Part shown: positions 8,986 to 16,255 of the stretch, piece after piece
How positions within the stretch are numbered: position 1 is the stretch's first letter
Layout: each line of letters begins with the position of its first letter
Assembly (NCBI GenBank): GCA_964445105.1
Contig: CAYUJS010000005.1
Span: 1-64,000, forward strand
Direction of reading: 5' to 3'
Length of the DNA: 64,000 nucleotides
Origin: CAWBNS01 sp964445105
GTDB taxonomy: Bacteria > Chlamydiota > Chlamydiia > Chlamydiales > JAJFMA01
The notes under the pieces: model-generated
What the model saw: the letters and a program-made list of their open reading frames with translations, nothing else
The model's database searches: none
What the model was told of the DNA's origin: nothing
Made by a program: the position numbers and the translations under genes

Positions 8986-9879
8986 TCAGATATAACCCCT
9001 TCTGTACTCGCGGATACATCTATCCCTCTGTTCCCTGGTGGCGCCCTCTCGCATTATGTCCACACTTAAATCAGCAATGACTTGGTCGGTCACTGCTACG
9101 TAGTCTCTGTGGTATTGTTCGCGAAGCAGCCTAAGTCCTGTTGCAAAGACGGGGTTGTTGTCATCCGGACTCTTGTCGAGTTCCTCCAACAAATCTTTAA
9201 AGATATGAATACTTCTTTTAGCAAAATCAGTTGCATAAACCAGATCTTGTTTCTGATAAAGCTGGCGGCCCATGGGATCGGTTCCTCTCCGGTTCGTATC
9301 AAGAAAGGTTTCGATAGACTCCTTCTCGTAAATACAGCCGTGAGGATCTAGGACTGGCAATGTGATGAAGTCATAGGTAATAGGATCGAACAGTTCTGGA
9401 TGTGAATCTTCCAGCGCTTGCCCTCTCTCTTTACTAGTGTATTTTTTGACGCTATTTAAAAACAGGATGTACTGTGCTTGGGTCAGCTCTTGCTTCCAGG
9501 TCCTGTACGCGCTAGAGCTCTCGATGAAAGCTTCTCCCTTGGTCCATCCCTTACGGCAACCGAACACAACGCCAGCAGCCCCACCCGCAACGGCACCGTA
9601 TGCGGCCCCCGGTCCTGCACCCAAGCCAGCGGTATAGTAGGCTCCAGCTAAACCGCCTATAGCGGCTCCACCGACGGCTCCGATTGCTCCCCATTTCATA
9701 ACTTCTTTTGCGCTGATCGTCAAGACCGAGATGCGCAGCTCTTTGGCGTTTGCAAGATCGCCCAGGGAAGAATAGGCCTTCTGCTGAGCTTTCGCTTCTA
9801 GAGCCACACACACATCTGTAACCTTACCGACGGGCAGAAATTGTTCTTGGAGAGTATTTAAATTTATTGCAGGGTCCAT
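8986..9879 (-). CDS. U-box domain protein with glycine-zipper membrane hairpin (candidate effector)
   Basis: A 297-residue protein with a U-box at about residues 163-230. FDPITYDFITLPVLDPHG, IYEKESIETFL and TDPMGRQL follow the consensus of eukaryotic U-box ubiquitin ligases (DPI...PVxxxxGxxYxxxxIxxWL...DP...). Residues about 64-108 are a long hydrophobic, glycine/alanine-rich stretch (GAIGAVGGAAIGGLAGAY and on), probably two membrane-spanning glycine-zipper helices. A U-box has no bacterial substrate because bacteria lack ubiquitin, so export to the host and E2 binding are inferred. A chlamydial Inc-like placement in the inclusion membrane would fit the hairpin. There is no Sec signal. It is adjacent to a tail-anchored protein gene on the same strand. 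Activity and secretion are unproven. Confidence 0.75.
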   Translation of the reverse strand: MDPAINLNTLQEQFLPVGKVTDVCVALEAKAQQKAYSSLGDLANAKELRISVLTISAKEVMKWGAIGAVGGAAIGGLAGAYYTAGLGAGPGAAYGAVAGGAAGVVFGCRKGWTKGEAFIESSSAYRTWKQELTQAQYILFLNSVKKYTSKERGQALEDSHPELFDPITYDFITLPVLDPHGCIYEKESIETFLDTNRRGTDPMGRQLYQKQDLVYATDFAKRSIHIFKDLLEELDKSPDDNNPVFATGLRLLREQYHRDYVAVTDQVIADLSVDIMREGATREQRDRCIREYRRGYI

Positions 9880-9924
9880 AAAAACCTATCTGTTTTGTTT
9901 TAGAAAATTTTCAATCCTTCGTAT

Positions 9925-10578
9925 TTAAAAACGACTAAAATTGATCAAAAGACGGCTGTATAGCTTTGTAATGAAGGTTATCTGTTTTTTTTTCATTTTC
10001 CAACGTCCTACTAAGATAAAAAGAAATACCGAAAGCATTAGCCCTGTTATGGTGATACTCCTTTTTTTTAAAAAGTGGAGGCCGGCCGCTCGCTTAGACT
10101 CTAAGGTTTCCAGCTTATTTGCAAAATCCTTGCCTGCTAGCATAGAGTAAAATGGTTTGTGATCTTTGGTGTGGCTAAAATTTAGTTTATCCCACAAATT
10201 GTCTAGTTTTCTATATTCATCCGAATGAGTGTCTCGATAACGAGCCTTTTCCACATCGGAAGTTTTTCCCCAAAAAGATTTACGGGCCTCTTCCATACAT
10301 GGGAGATCTTGCTCTCTGTAGATATGTTGGGGTTTGATGTAGTTCTGAAACTTTAAAGGTATGTAAGCCGCATAGTCGTGCGTGACCTGAAATTTCAAGC
10401 AATCGCGAAAGCGGCTATCTTTACGCTCCTCATCTGTGAGATTCACCAATCTAAAAGGAAAATTGCTAAAATCTCTGGTTAGGGCCGTTGACGGCTCGTA
10501 GCCCGGGGCCATCTTAATACGGCAGGGGCTCCTTAACGGAACTATCGCTTGCCCGCTGCTGGGCTCAGGAGCATCCAT
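9925..10578 (-). CDS. Tail-anchored protein, paralogue A
   Basis: Unknown function, 217 residues. A soluble, charged N-terminal domain (residues about 1-170) is followed by one hydrophobic helix (about 175-191) and a basic, aromatic tail, the layout of a C-tail-anchored protein. It is clearly a paralogue of the gene at 11563-12162: both contain LKFQVT, QNYIK, SFWG, TSDVEKARYR, THS and LNF in the same order, and both start MDA. ATG at 10576-10578 has AAGGGAT upstream. It ends about 45 bases before the U-box gene on the same strand, so the two may be co-transcribed. Compared with paralogue B it has about 25 extra residues after the membrane helix, possibly from loss of an earlier stop. Confidence 0.72.
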   Translation of the reverse strand: MDAPEPSSGQAIVPLRSPCRIKMAPGYEPSTALTRDFSNFPFRLVNLTDEERKDSRFRDCLKFQVTHDYAAYIPLKFQNYIKPQHIYREQDLPCMEEARKSFWGKTSDVEKARYRDTHSDEYRKLDNLWDKLNFSHTKDHKPFYSMLAGKDFANKLETLESKRAAGLHFLKKRSITITGLMLSVFLFILVGRWKMKKKQITFITKLYSRLLINFSRF

Positions 10579-10636
10579 AATTTATCCCTTTTGATTGGCT
10601 AGTTGAGATGTATCAGACCTTGTATTTTTTCATTTA

Positions 10637-11233
10637 ATGGTTAGCATGAATCTATTTTTTTCCGGAAGTATTATTTTTTTAAGTGCAAATATGGACAAGC
10701 CCGCCTTCATGATCGATTGCTTAGCCCAATTTCAGAGAACCGGTGTTTCTACCAGCTGCTTAGCTTTTTTGGCTTGCTTGAGGGTGATTCCGGCCACTGT
10801 GGTTGGATTGATATCGAGCCCATGGTGCTCTTTCATGTGCGCATTTGCTGTGAACATAAAGACGCTTCAGACCCAAAATCAATGACAAAGCACTGACAGC
10901 GTTTTGACCAACCGCGGTGCTTTACGTTCGATTGTTCTTCAAAAAGCCTAATGCGATGAGTACGTTGCGTGCGGGTTTTTAGACGGAGAAAGCATTGTTG
11001 GATCACAACAATCTGCCCTAGGGTTGTTTACCATGCGACTTTTCTTCCTTTTGGACGCACACCTTTTTCAGGTTTATACTTAGGAATTCACTGCTTCGGC
11101 ACGGCGGCTTGCCCAGGCTTGAAGGAGAGCATGACCGGTCTTCTCGATGGCTGCTAAGGTGGCCTCCTCTGCCTGGTCGCCTATCTTTAGTCGCAGCAAA
11201 CTCTTTACCTATGCTTTCGGCCATCTCGAACAT
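10637..11233 (-). pseudogene. Decayed transposase remnant, perhaps ISKra4-like
   Basis: Read on the minus strand, three frames hold pieces that make sense in order. First comes MFEMAESIGKEFAATKD from 11233. In a second frame, EEATLAAIEKTGHALLQAW follows at about 11100-11165. Then comes IDFGSEASLCSQQ (about 10865-10905), followed after a frame change by MKEHHGLDINPTTVAGITL (about 10790-10850). The last piece resembles the conserved 'EHYG...STVRxIT' block of ISKra4-type transposases as I remember it. At least two frameshifts and stops make it non-functional. No inverted repeats or target duplications were found. The family name is tentative; that it is broken coding DNA is more certain. Confidence 0.38.
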
Positions 11234-11562
11234 AGGCTCTAAAATAAGATTGGATTTACTCGGACTAGGCTTACAAGATAACGTTCATCGTAAGAAAAGT
11301 CTTTTGTGGGCATATCGGTTATATCCACTCTCCGTTAAAGGGTTGGGTAAGTTTTGTCTCGCTCTGCAAGCATCTTAATTCCTCTGCTAAGCTGGGTACA
11401 GGTTTAAATTGCAACCAAAAACAATATTGAGGAAAAGGCCACCTCGTGATAAGCTTCGATTTAAGAGGGGCCAATTGGGTGCGTAAGCTTCGGGTTTGAC
11501 CAGATAAGCCACCGGGACTCGTTGCCCTTCGTGCGAACTAATCCAACCAAAGGGGTAAGATT
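11234..11562. other. Gene-free stretch upstream of paralogue B
   Basis: About 330 bases with no convincing coding remnant. It must hold the promoter for the plus-strand gene at 11563; I could not place one with confidence. Confidence 0.4.
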
Positions 11563-12162
11563 GTGGATGCCGCCTCTATCTCTAGCCATGGGCTGCCGAT
11601 CGTTTCAGCGAGAAGGCTAGACTCAATCGAATTCCCCGTTGGCTTCGCTCATGCGCCCTCTGTAACCATAACTCGTGACTTTAGCGATTTCCCTTTCCAA
11701 TTGGCAGAGCTCACAGAGGACGAATGTAGGGATAGTCGTTTCCGTAGTTGTTTGAAGTTTCAAGTTACAGACGAATACGTGGCTTACGTGCCTTCACAGT
11801 TTCAAAATTACATCAAGGCCGAGCATCTTCTCGTAGAGAGAGAGCCTGTGGCTATGGCGGAGGCCCGCAGGTCTTTTTGGGGAAATACTTCTGATGTGGA
11901 AAAGGCGCGTTACCGCCTAACACATTCGCAGGAATACGCTAAGCTGGATAGGCTGTGGGACGAGCTAAATTTCAAGCACACCAGAGACCATGAGTCATCT
12001 TACGCTAGGGTCGCAGGCGGAGCTTTCGTAAGCAAGCTGAGGAAAATAGATACTGAGCAAGCGGCGAATTTTCACTTGCTAAAGACCAAGAATATGGTAG
12101 CGACAGTTGTAATGTTGTCAGTGTTATTTCTTATTTTTTGGCAAGGGGAAGCAAACGACTAG
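11563..12162 (+). CDS. Tail-anchored protein, paralogue B
   Basis: Unknown function, 199 residues, with a C-terminal membrane helix at about 178-193 and only a short polar tail (QGEAND). The soluble part aligns end to end with the protein at 9925-10578 (shared blocks LKFQVT, QFQNYIK, SFWG, TSDVEKARYR), roughly half of the residues being identical by eye. Start is GTG at 11563, with AGGGG seven bases upstream; the paralogue begins with the same MDA. The two genes point away from each other around transposase debris, so they form an inverted duplicate. The absence of a Sec signal and the single C-terminal helix suggest post-translational insertion, possibly in a host or inclusion membrane; that is inference. 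Confidence 0.75.
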   Translation: MDAASISSHGLPIVSARRLDSIEFPVGFAHAPSVTITRDFSDFPFQLAELTEDECRDSRFRSCLKFQVTDEYVAYVPSQFQNYIKAEHLLVEREPVAMAEARRSFWGNTSDVEKARYRLTHSQEYAKLDRLWDELNFKHTRDHESSYARVAGGAFVSKLRKIDTEQAANFHLLKTKNMVATVVMLSVLFLIFWQGEAND

Positions 12163-12311
12163 TTCTTAATCTTGTTTGCAGAACGAAAGCGTTTTTAATC
12201 CTACGTCGGCTCTATAGATTCGTTGATCTTAGTCTCCCGCAACTTTCAATAGTTCGTGGTTTTAAGGCGACAAGCCTCAGGTTGCCTTTCAGTAAAACAA
12301 AAATTCCGGGG

Positions 12312-13452
12312 TTAAGCAAGGGCACCGAGCTCAGCAAACTCATTTACAAGTGTTTTAAAAGCTTCGCGGACCTCTCGATTGGGAAAATCTAACTTATAAT
12401 TATGGCTGACTTCATCATACCCTTGGATCGTAAGGTACCCGGTCTGCCACATAAGAGGGATGAGTTGGAGACTCGCCAGATTGCCGACGTCCAAAGGGCT
12501 GCTTTGTTCCTCAGCCACCATATTCCAACCGGCTGTTTGCGCACTTGTTGAACGAGAAGCGTGGTCGTACCTGTTTCAAACCAATAACTCCGCACCCTGC
12601 CAGTGTCCAGAAAATTTAGGATAGAGTGGGGGTTGTAGACCGGCTCTGCGCCCCAGGCGAACCGATAACCATTGTACCACTCTTTTATTTCGGCTAAAAC
12701 AGCTTCCTCATTTGCTTTGGTCGCGCCCGTAGAACGGCGCTTTTCGGCTACTCGCTTTATTTGATCACCCAGAAAGCTTTGCAGATCCGACGCTGCATAG
12801 CCCGCTAAAGTGGCGTAATCTGTGTTGGTCGTGATGTCCTTTAGGTTGTTAAATCCAGAAAAGAGAGAAGTCTTACAAAATTTGGTGACTCCCGTGGGAA
12901 ATACAAAGCGCAACTGTTTATCGAGCGACTTGAGCGTGCTGTAAAAATCTTTTAGCAAAAGTTGGTTACCCTTGGCTATATCGATCTGTTCAAGGTGGTC
13001 TAGTAAGGGCTTATCTTACTCATCGATTAGGACGACGACTGGGCCCAACTCGGCGAGCTCCTTTACGAGATTGACTAATCCGTGTTGTAGGTCTGAGCAG
13101 TCGATGGACTTGCTGTACAAAGCGGCGGTGTCTTCCAAAACTCTCTGCAACCCAGAGGCCAGTTTTTCGGGATTTTTCGTTGAGATTTGCGCAAAATCGA
13201 AATAACGGGGTGTTTTTTCGAATCGTAGTCCGTGTTGTAGATATGGCAATTTTTAAATAACTCCTTATCGCCCTTAAAAATCGCTTCGAGCGTGCTCAGA
13301 AGGAGTGATTTACCGAACCTGCGTGGGCGCGACAGAAAATAGTACTGTCCATCTGTGATTAATCTGTGGATTATATCCGTTTTGTCTACATACAAAAAAT
13401 TCCGATTAATAATGTTTTCGATAGATTGCATGCCGATCGGTAACTTTTTCAT
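12312..13452 (-). pseudogene. Broken AAA-ATPase-like / PD-(D/E)XK family gene
   Basis: The family pairs an AAA-like ATPase domain with a C-terminal PD-(D/E)XK nuclease-like domain and is common as accessory genes in intracellular and gut bacteria. The reading starts at 13452 (MKKLPIGMQSIENI), with YFLSRPRRFGKSLLLSTL as Walker A. It shifts frame near 13215-13240 and continues to VVLIDE. It then hits an in-frame TAA at 13016-13018, exactly where the family has tyrosine in its DEYDKPL motif, and resumes DKPLLDHLEQIDIAKGN. Later blocks include YNGYRFAWG, YNPHSILNFLDTG and SYWFETGTTTLLV. A second shift near 12510-12540 leads to IPLMWQTGYLTIQGYDE and a stop at 12312. The nuclease half is missing. 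Three lesions plus truncation make it dead. Confidence 0.85.
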
Positions 13453-13526
13453 CTCGATTTTATAAATTTTTCGATACGTTTCGCTGTTTAGTTGTTAATA
13501 TCTACGGACTACTCCATTTTAGCGTA

Positions 13527-13538
13527 ATTAGCGCTAAT
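13527..13538. repeat. 12-bp perfect palindrome upstream of the ATPase pseudogene
   Basis: ATTAGCGCTAAT reads the same on both strands. It lies about 75 bases upstream of the start of the dead ATPase gene in an otherwise gene-free 270-base gap. It could be a relic operator; there is no further support. Confidence 0.35.
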
Positions 13539-13721
13539 AAATCGAGGTTTTTAAGAAAACGCTCCCTTACGCTAGTTTGTAAGCCAGGGCGTACCTCTCG
13601 ATCGTATTGGTTCATGGGGCTCGCATATGCGTCTAAAGGGGCAAGATCGGTCGTTGCGCTCTTTAGCCGAGAAGCTTAGCTTCGTCTAGAGCGTACATTT
13701 CGAAACTCTATTCAAAGCCCT

Positions 13722-14477
13722 CTACTCCTTGTACTCCCTAAGTCGTGAATTCTCTTCCATTAGCTTGAGGTATTTATAGTAAGCTGTGTGGGCGTTGTAG
13801 GCGGAGATGATAAATCCTTCACGGCCAGCTAGGAAGCCTTTTTTTAGAATGTAGCTTTTGAAAAAGGCGAAGCTGCCGTGCCGTATGGCGCGGCCTAGGG
13901 AGGAGGAGCGCTTTCCAGCGTATTGTTTGGCAAAGAGCTCTGAGTAGAGTTGCATTTTGGTTAGAAAATCGCCTACGGAGCTGTAGGGATAATGTTTGAC
14001 CGCATGGTTAAGGCGGATCAATTGCAGGCCATCTGTGATGACCGCTTCGTGGACTTGGGCGTCGCAGTATTTTGTGGTTCGGCGTTGGTAGAGCTTAATT
14101 TGGTAGTCCGGGTACCAGCCGCAATATTTGATCCATTTCCCATTCAAGTAGTTATTTCTTCGGATACCAAAAACCTGCTGAGCATCAAGTGAGAGCGAGG
14201 CTATTTCTTGTATGAGCTGGTCTGTGGCGATTTCATCGCTGTCGATGGAGAGAATCCAGTCGTTCTTAGCGAGAGCCGAGGCGGCATTGTGGGTGGCGCC
14301 AAAGCCGATAAACGGCCCCTGGTGGACGTTCACGTTGGGGAATCGGTTAGCGATGGCTAGGGTGTCATCTGTGGAGCCTGTATCGTAGAGCAGCACCTCG
14401 TCAAAAGTAGCTAGTGGAGTTAGTACCTCTGCGAGGTATTTTTGGCTATTTTTAGTTAGGATGATGACGCTTATCAT
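13722..14477 (-). CDS. Family 2 glycosyltransferase (LPS core, KdtX/WaaE-like)
   Basis: Transfers a sugar from a nucleotide donor, probably onto lipopolysaccharide core or another surface glycan. The 251 residues begin MISVIILTKNSQKYLAEVL, the GT-A entry strand, then show DTGSTDDT and SIDSDEIATDQL, with DSD as the metal-binding motif. The conserved GWYPDYQIKLYQR and VHEAV of the WaaE/KdtX group follow. It overlaps the preceding gene by ATGA (14474-14477), so the two glycosyltransferases are translationally coupled. The exact acceptor is unknown. Confidence 0.85.
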   Translation of the reverse strand: MISVIILTKNSQKYLAEVLTPLATFDEVLLYDTGSTDDTLAIANRFPNVNVHQGPFIGFGATHNAASALAKNDWILSIDSDEIATDQLIQEIASLSLDAQQVFGIRRNNYLNGKWIKYCGWYPDYQIKLYQRRTTKYCDAQVHEAVITDGLQLIRLNHAVKHYPYSSVGDFLTKMQLYSELFAKQYAGKRSSSLGRAIRHGSFAFFKSYILKKGFLAGREGFIISAYNAHTAYYKYLKLMEENSRLREYKE

Positions 14478-15658
14478 AGCAGAGCTTCCAGTTGTGGCCA
14501 GATCTGGTTGAGGTGCTCTAAAAGGGCTTGTGCGCGAGCATCCCAGGTGTGCTTTTGGCGAATAATTTTTCTTCCATGCTGTACCATTTCAAACCGTTGA
14601 CTTTCGTCTCTGAGTAGATGTCCAACTAACCCGTTGAGGGCATCGTATTGGTTGTGTTTGTAGAAAGCAAGACCCTCTTGGAAGCTTTCATTCAAGAAGT
14701 GGGTTTGATTGGTAATGACGGCGCTGCCGGCCATCAGGCCTGCAAAGACGCGTTCGTGGGCTCCATCTTTGATGGTTGGTGTACTATTGAGGATGAGTTT
14801 GCTTTTTTGCATGACCGTCAACGTCTCCTCGTAGGAGATGCGATCGTGGATGACAGCATTTTTCATGTGGCGGAGATAATCTTGCCAGCCGCGCGGGCCG
14901 CTTTTGGTGCCGAAGACGTGCACAGGTACATCGCGGATGGCAGTGATGGCTGCAAAGCGGTCTTTCCCGCGGATGTAGAACTCTAGCTGGTCGAAGAGTT
15001 CCGCTTGAATGAATGTCGTAGGGTCGATGTCGCCTTTCGTTCTTAAGCGGCGCTCCAGCGCTTGTGCGTACGCCTCCAGATAGGAGGTAGTTTGATCGCA
15101 TAGAGTGATCTCAGCGGCTTCTTCGAGGACTGTGGCCATGGCGGGCGAAAAGCGTGTAGGCCAGCTGGTACGCAGGCTCTCGAAATCTATGCAGGTGCCC
15201 GTAAAGGATACTTCGTAGGGGCGCTCGGCGTAGATATCCCCTTGAAAGCTGGCTTCTACGGCGTGGGGTAAAAAAAAGCTATGGGCACTTTTTAGGCCTC
15301 GAAAGAAGTGGACAAACTGGCGGTCATCGCAGGTGACAACGGTCAATGGAGAGTCGGCAAGCGACATATAGAGATTGGGAGAGTCGACCAGGATTGCTAC
15401 GTGTGGAATGCGCAGCATTTCACAGAGAAATTTGCCTTCGCGATCAGGTAGGAGGCCGTTAAAGCAGAGCGTTAGATCGGGGGCGTCGTTTAGTAGGTCG
15501 CTGACCAGCATAGGGTTGTAGCCCTTTTCGTTGCCTAATATGCGGCAGTCAATGCCTTGCTGGCTGAGCGCCTGCGCAAAGCAGCGCGTGAAATAGGGTA
15601 ATACACCGTAGCCTGTGCGGTGCCTTGGCGGCATCAGCAAATCGATCCGTTCGATCAT
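14474..15658 (-). CDS. Glycosyltransferase, CgeB-like GT-B family
   Basis: A 394-residue predicted GT-B glycosyltransferase. The N-terminal half includes GYGVLPYFTRCFAQAL and NDAPDLTLCFNG. The C-terminal half has DRISYEETLTVMQKSKLIL, then AHERVFAGLMAGSAVITNQ and the final H-rich helix, which match the CgeB/Glyco_trans_1_2 group. The stop overlaps the start of the next glycosyltransferase gene and the start overlaps the stop of the small gene upstream, both by ATGA. The sugar and acceptor cannot be told. In other bacteria similar proteins work in envelope or spore glycan assembly and in protein O-glycosylation clusters. Confidence 0.78.
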   Translation of the reverse strand: MIERIDLLMPPRHRTGYGVLPYFTRCFAQALSQQGIDCRILGNEKGYNPMLVSDLLNDAPDLTLCFNGLLPDREGKFLCEMLRIPHVAILVDSPNLYMSLADSPLTVVTCDDRQFVHFFRGLKSAHSFFLPHAVEASFQGDIYAERPYEVSFTGTCIDFESLRTSWPTRFSPAMATVLEEAAEITLCDQTTSYLEAYAQALERRLRTKGDIDPTTFIQAELFDQLEFYIRGKDRFAAITAIRDVPVHVFGTKSGPRGWQDYLRHMKNAVIHDRISYEETLTVMQKSKLILNSTPTIKDGAHERVFAGLMAGSAVITNQTHFLNESFQEGLAFYKHNQYDALNGLVGHLLRDESQRFEMVQHGRKIIRQKHTWDARAQALLEHLNQIWPQLEALL

Positions 15659-16086
15659 CGAATGAAGGTCCAGTTTCTTTTACGAGCCCCCACGCCTTTA
15701 CTCTTTTGTCGGTTTTCTTGTTCTTTGGCTTGGGCAGCGAGGATTTTTTCTTTGTCTGCCTGGCCTGTTTTACGCCAGATGTCCTCTTGGTATTTTTCGC
15801 GCTGCTCCAGATAATTTTTGGCGTTTACTCCTTCATAAGTAGCGGGGTTATTCAAGATGCGTCCTACCATTTTTAGATTTACGCCTGTGCGGTCAAAAAG
15901 GGTGCCTAGTTGATTATCTATGTCATCCCTTTGCTTCACTATTTTGGCATAGGTGACCTTCATATCCTCCAGTGTTTTAAGAGAGTCCACTGGGACCGTT
16001 GGTTGGGGAATGGATGGAATTCTTGCTTTTGATTTAGGCCGGTCGAGGCCCTTTTGCGAAGCAAAGTCAAAGATGCTGTCAGGCAT
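15655..16086 (-). CDS. Small hypothetical protein leading the glycosyltransferase operon
   Basis: A 143-residue soluble, highly charged protein that I do not recognise. The N-terminal third is proline/serine rich (IPSIPQPTVPVDS). The middle is probably helical (SLKTLEDMKVTYAKIVKQRD) and the C-terminus is basic (KSKGVGARKRNWTFIR). An in-frame TTG at 16128 would add 14 residues; ATG at 16084-16086 is preferred because its protein starts cleanly and the extra segment spans a hairpin. It overlaps the next gene by ATGA, so its product probably serves the same glycan or secretion process. A secretion chaperone or effector role is possible but unsupported. Confidence 0.6.
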   Translation of the reverse strand: MPDSIFDFASQKGLDRPKSKARIPSIPQPTVPVDSLKTLEDMKVTYAKIVKQRDDIDNQLGTLFDRTGVNLKMVGRILNNPATYEGVNAKNYLEQREKYQEDIWRKTGQADKEKILAAQAKEQENRQKSKGVGARKRNWTFIR

Positions 16087-16096
16087 GGCTGTCCGT

Positions 16097-16115
16097 TGGG
16101 TAGCTCTACTACCCA
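16097..16115. promoter_or_regulatory. Hairpin in the leader of the glycosyltransferase operon
   Basis: A 7-bp stem TGGGTAG / CTACCCA with a 5-base loop lies 11 bases upstream of the chosen ATG at 16086. In the mRNA it would sit just before the ribosome site and could affect initiation. There is no known motif match. Confidence 0.35.
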
Positions 16116-16181
16116 CCAATTCTAACAAATTAATTATCCGATGTAAACTTCAAAATTTATAATTTAATAAATGTAAATTTT

Positions 16182-16201
16182 TTAATTAATTAGTTAATTA
16201 A
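16182..16201. repeat. Paired TTAATTAA palindromes in a divergent intergenic region
   Basis: Two copies of TTAATTAA separated by TTAG form a 20-base inverted repeat in the very AT-rich spacer between the minus-strand glycosyltransferase operon and the plus-strand gene at 16256. Position and symmetry fit an operator or UP-like promoter element; it could also just be AT-rich promoter DNA. Confidence 0.4.
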
Positions 16202-16255
16202 ATGGCATGTTTTTTGCTAGATAATAAACAACAGATCTTGAAGAGAGGAGTTTTT

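Noticed and set aside
9551..9811. Arg/Gly-rich frame inside the U-box gene
   Set aside because: Product of the glycine-zipper codons read in another frame.
10637..10885. 82-codon plus-strand frame
   Set aside because: The minus strand reads as a transposase fragment in the same place, which explains the sequence better.
16202..16255. Upstream in-frame ATG for the repeat protein
   Set aside because: The later ATG has a good AGGAG at correct spacing; the early one does not.
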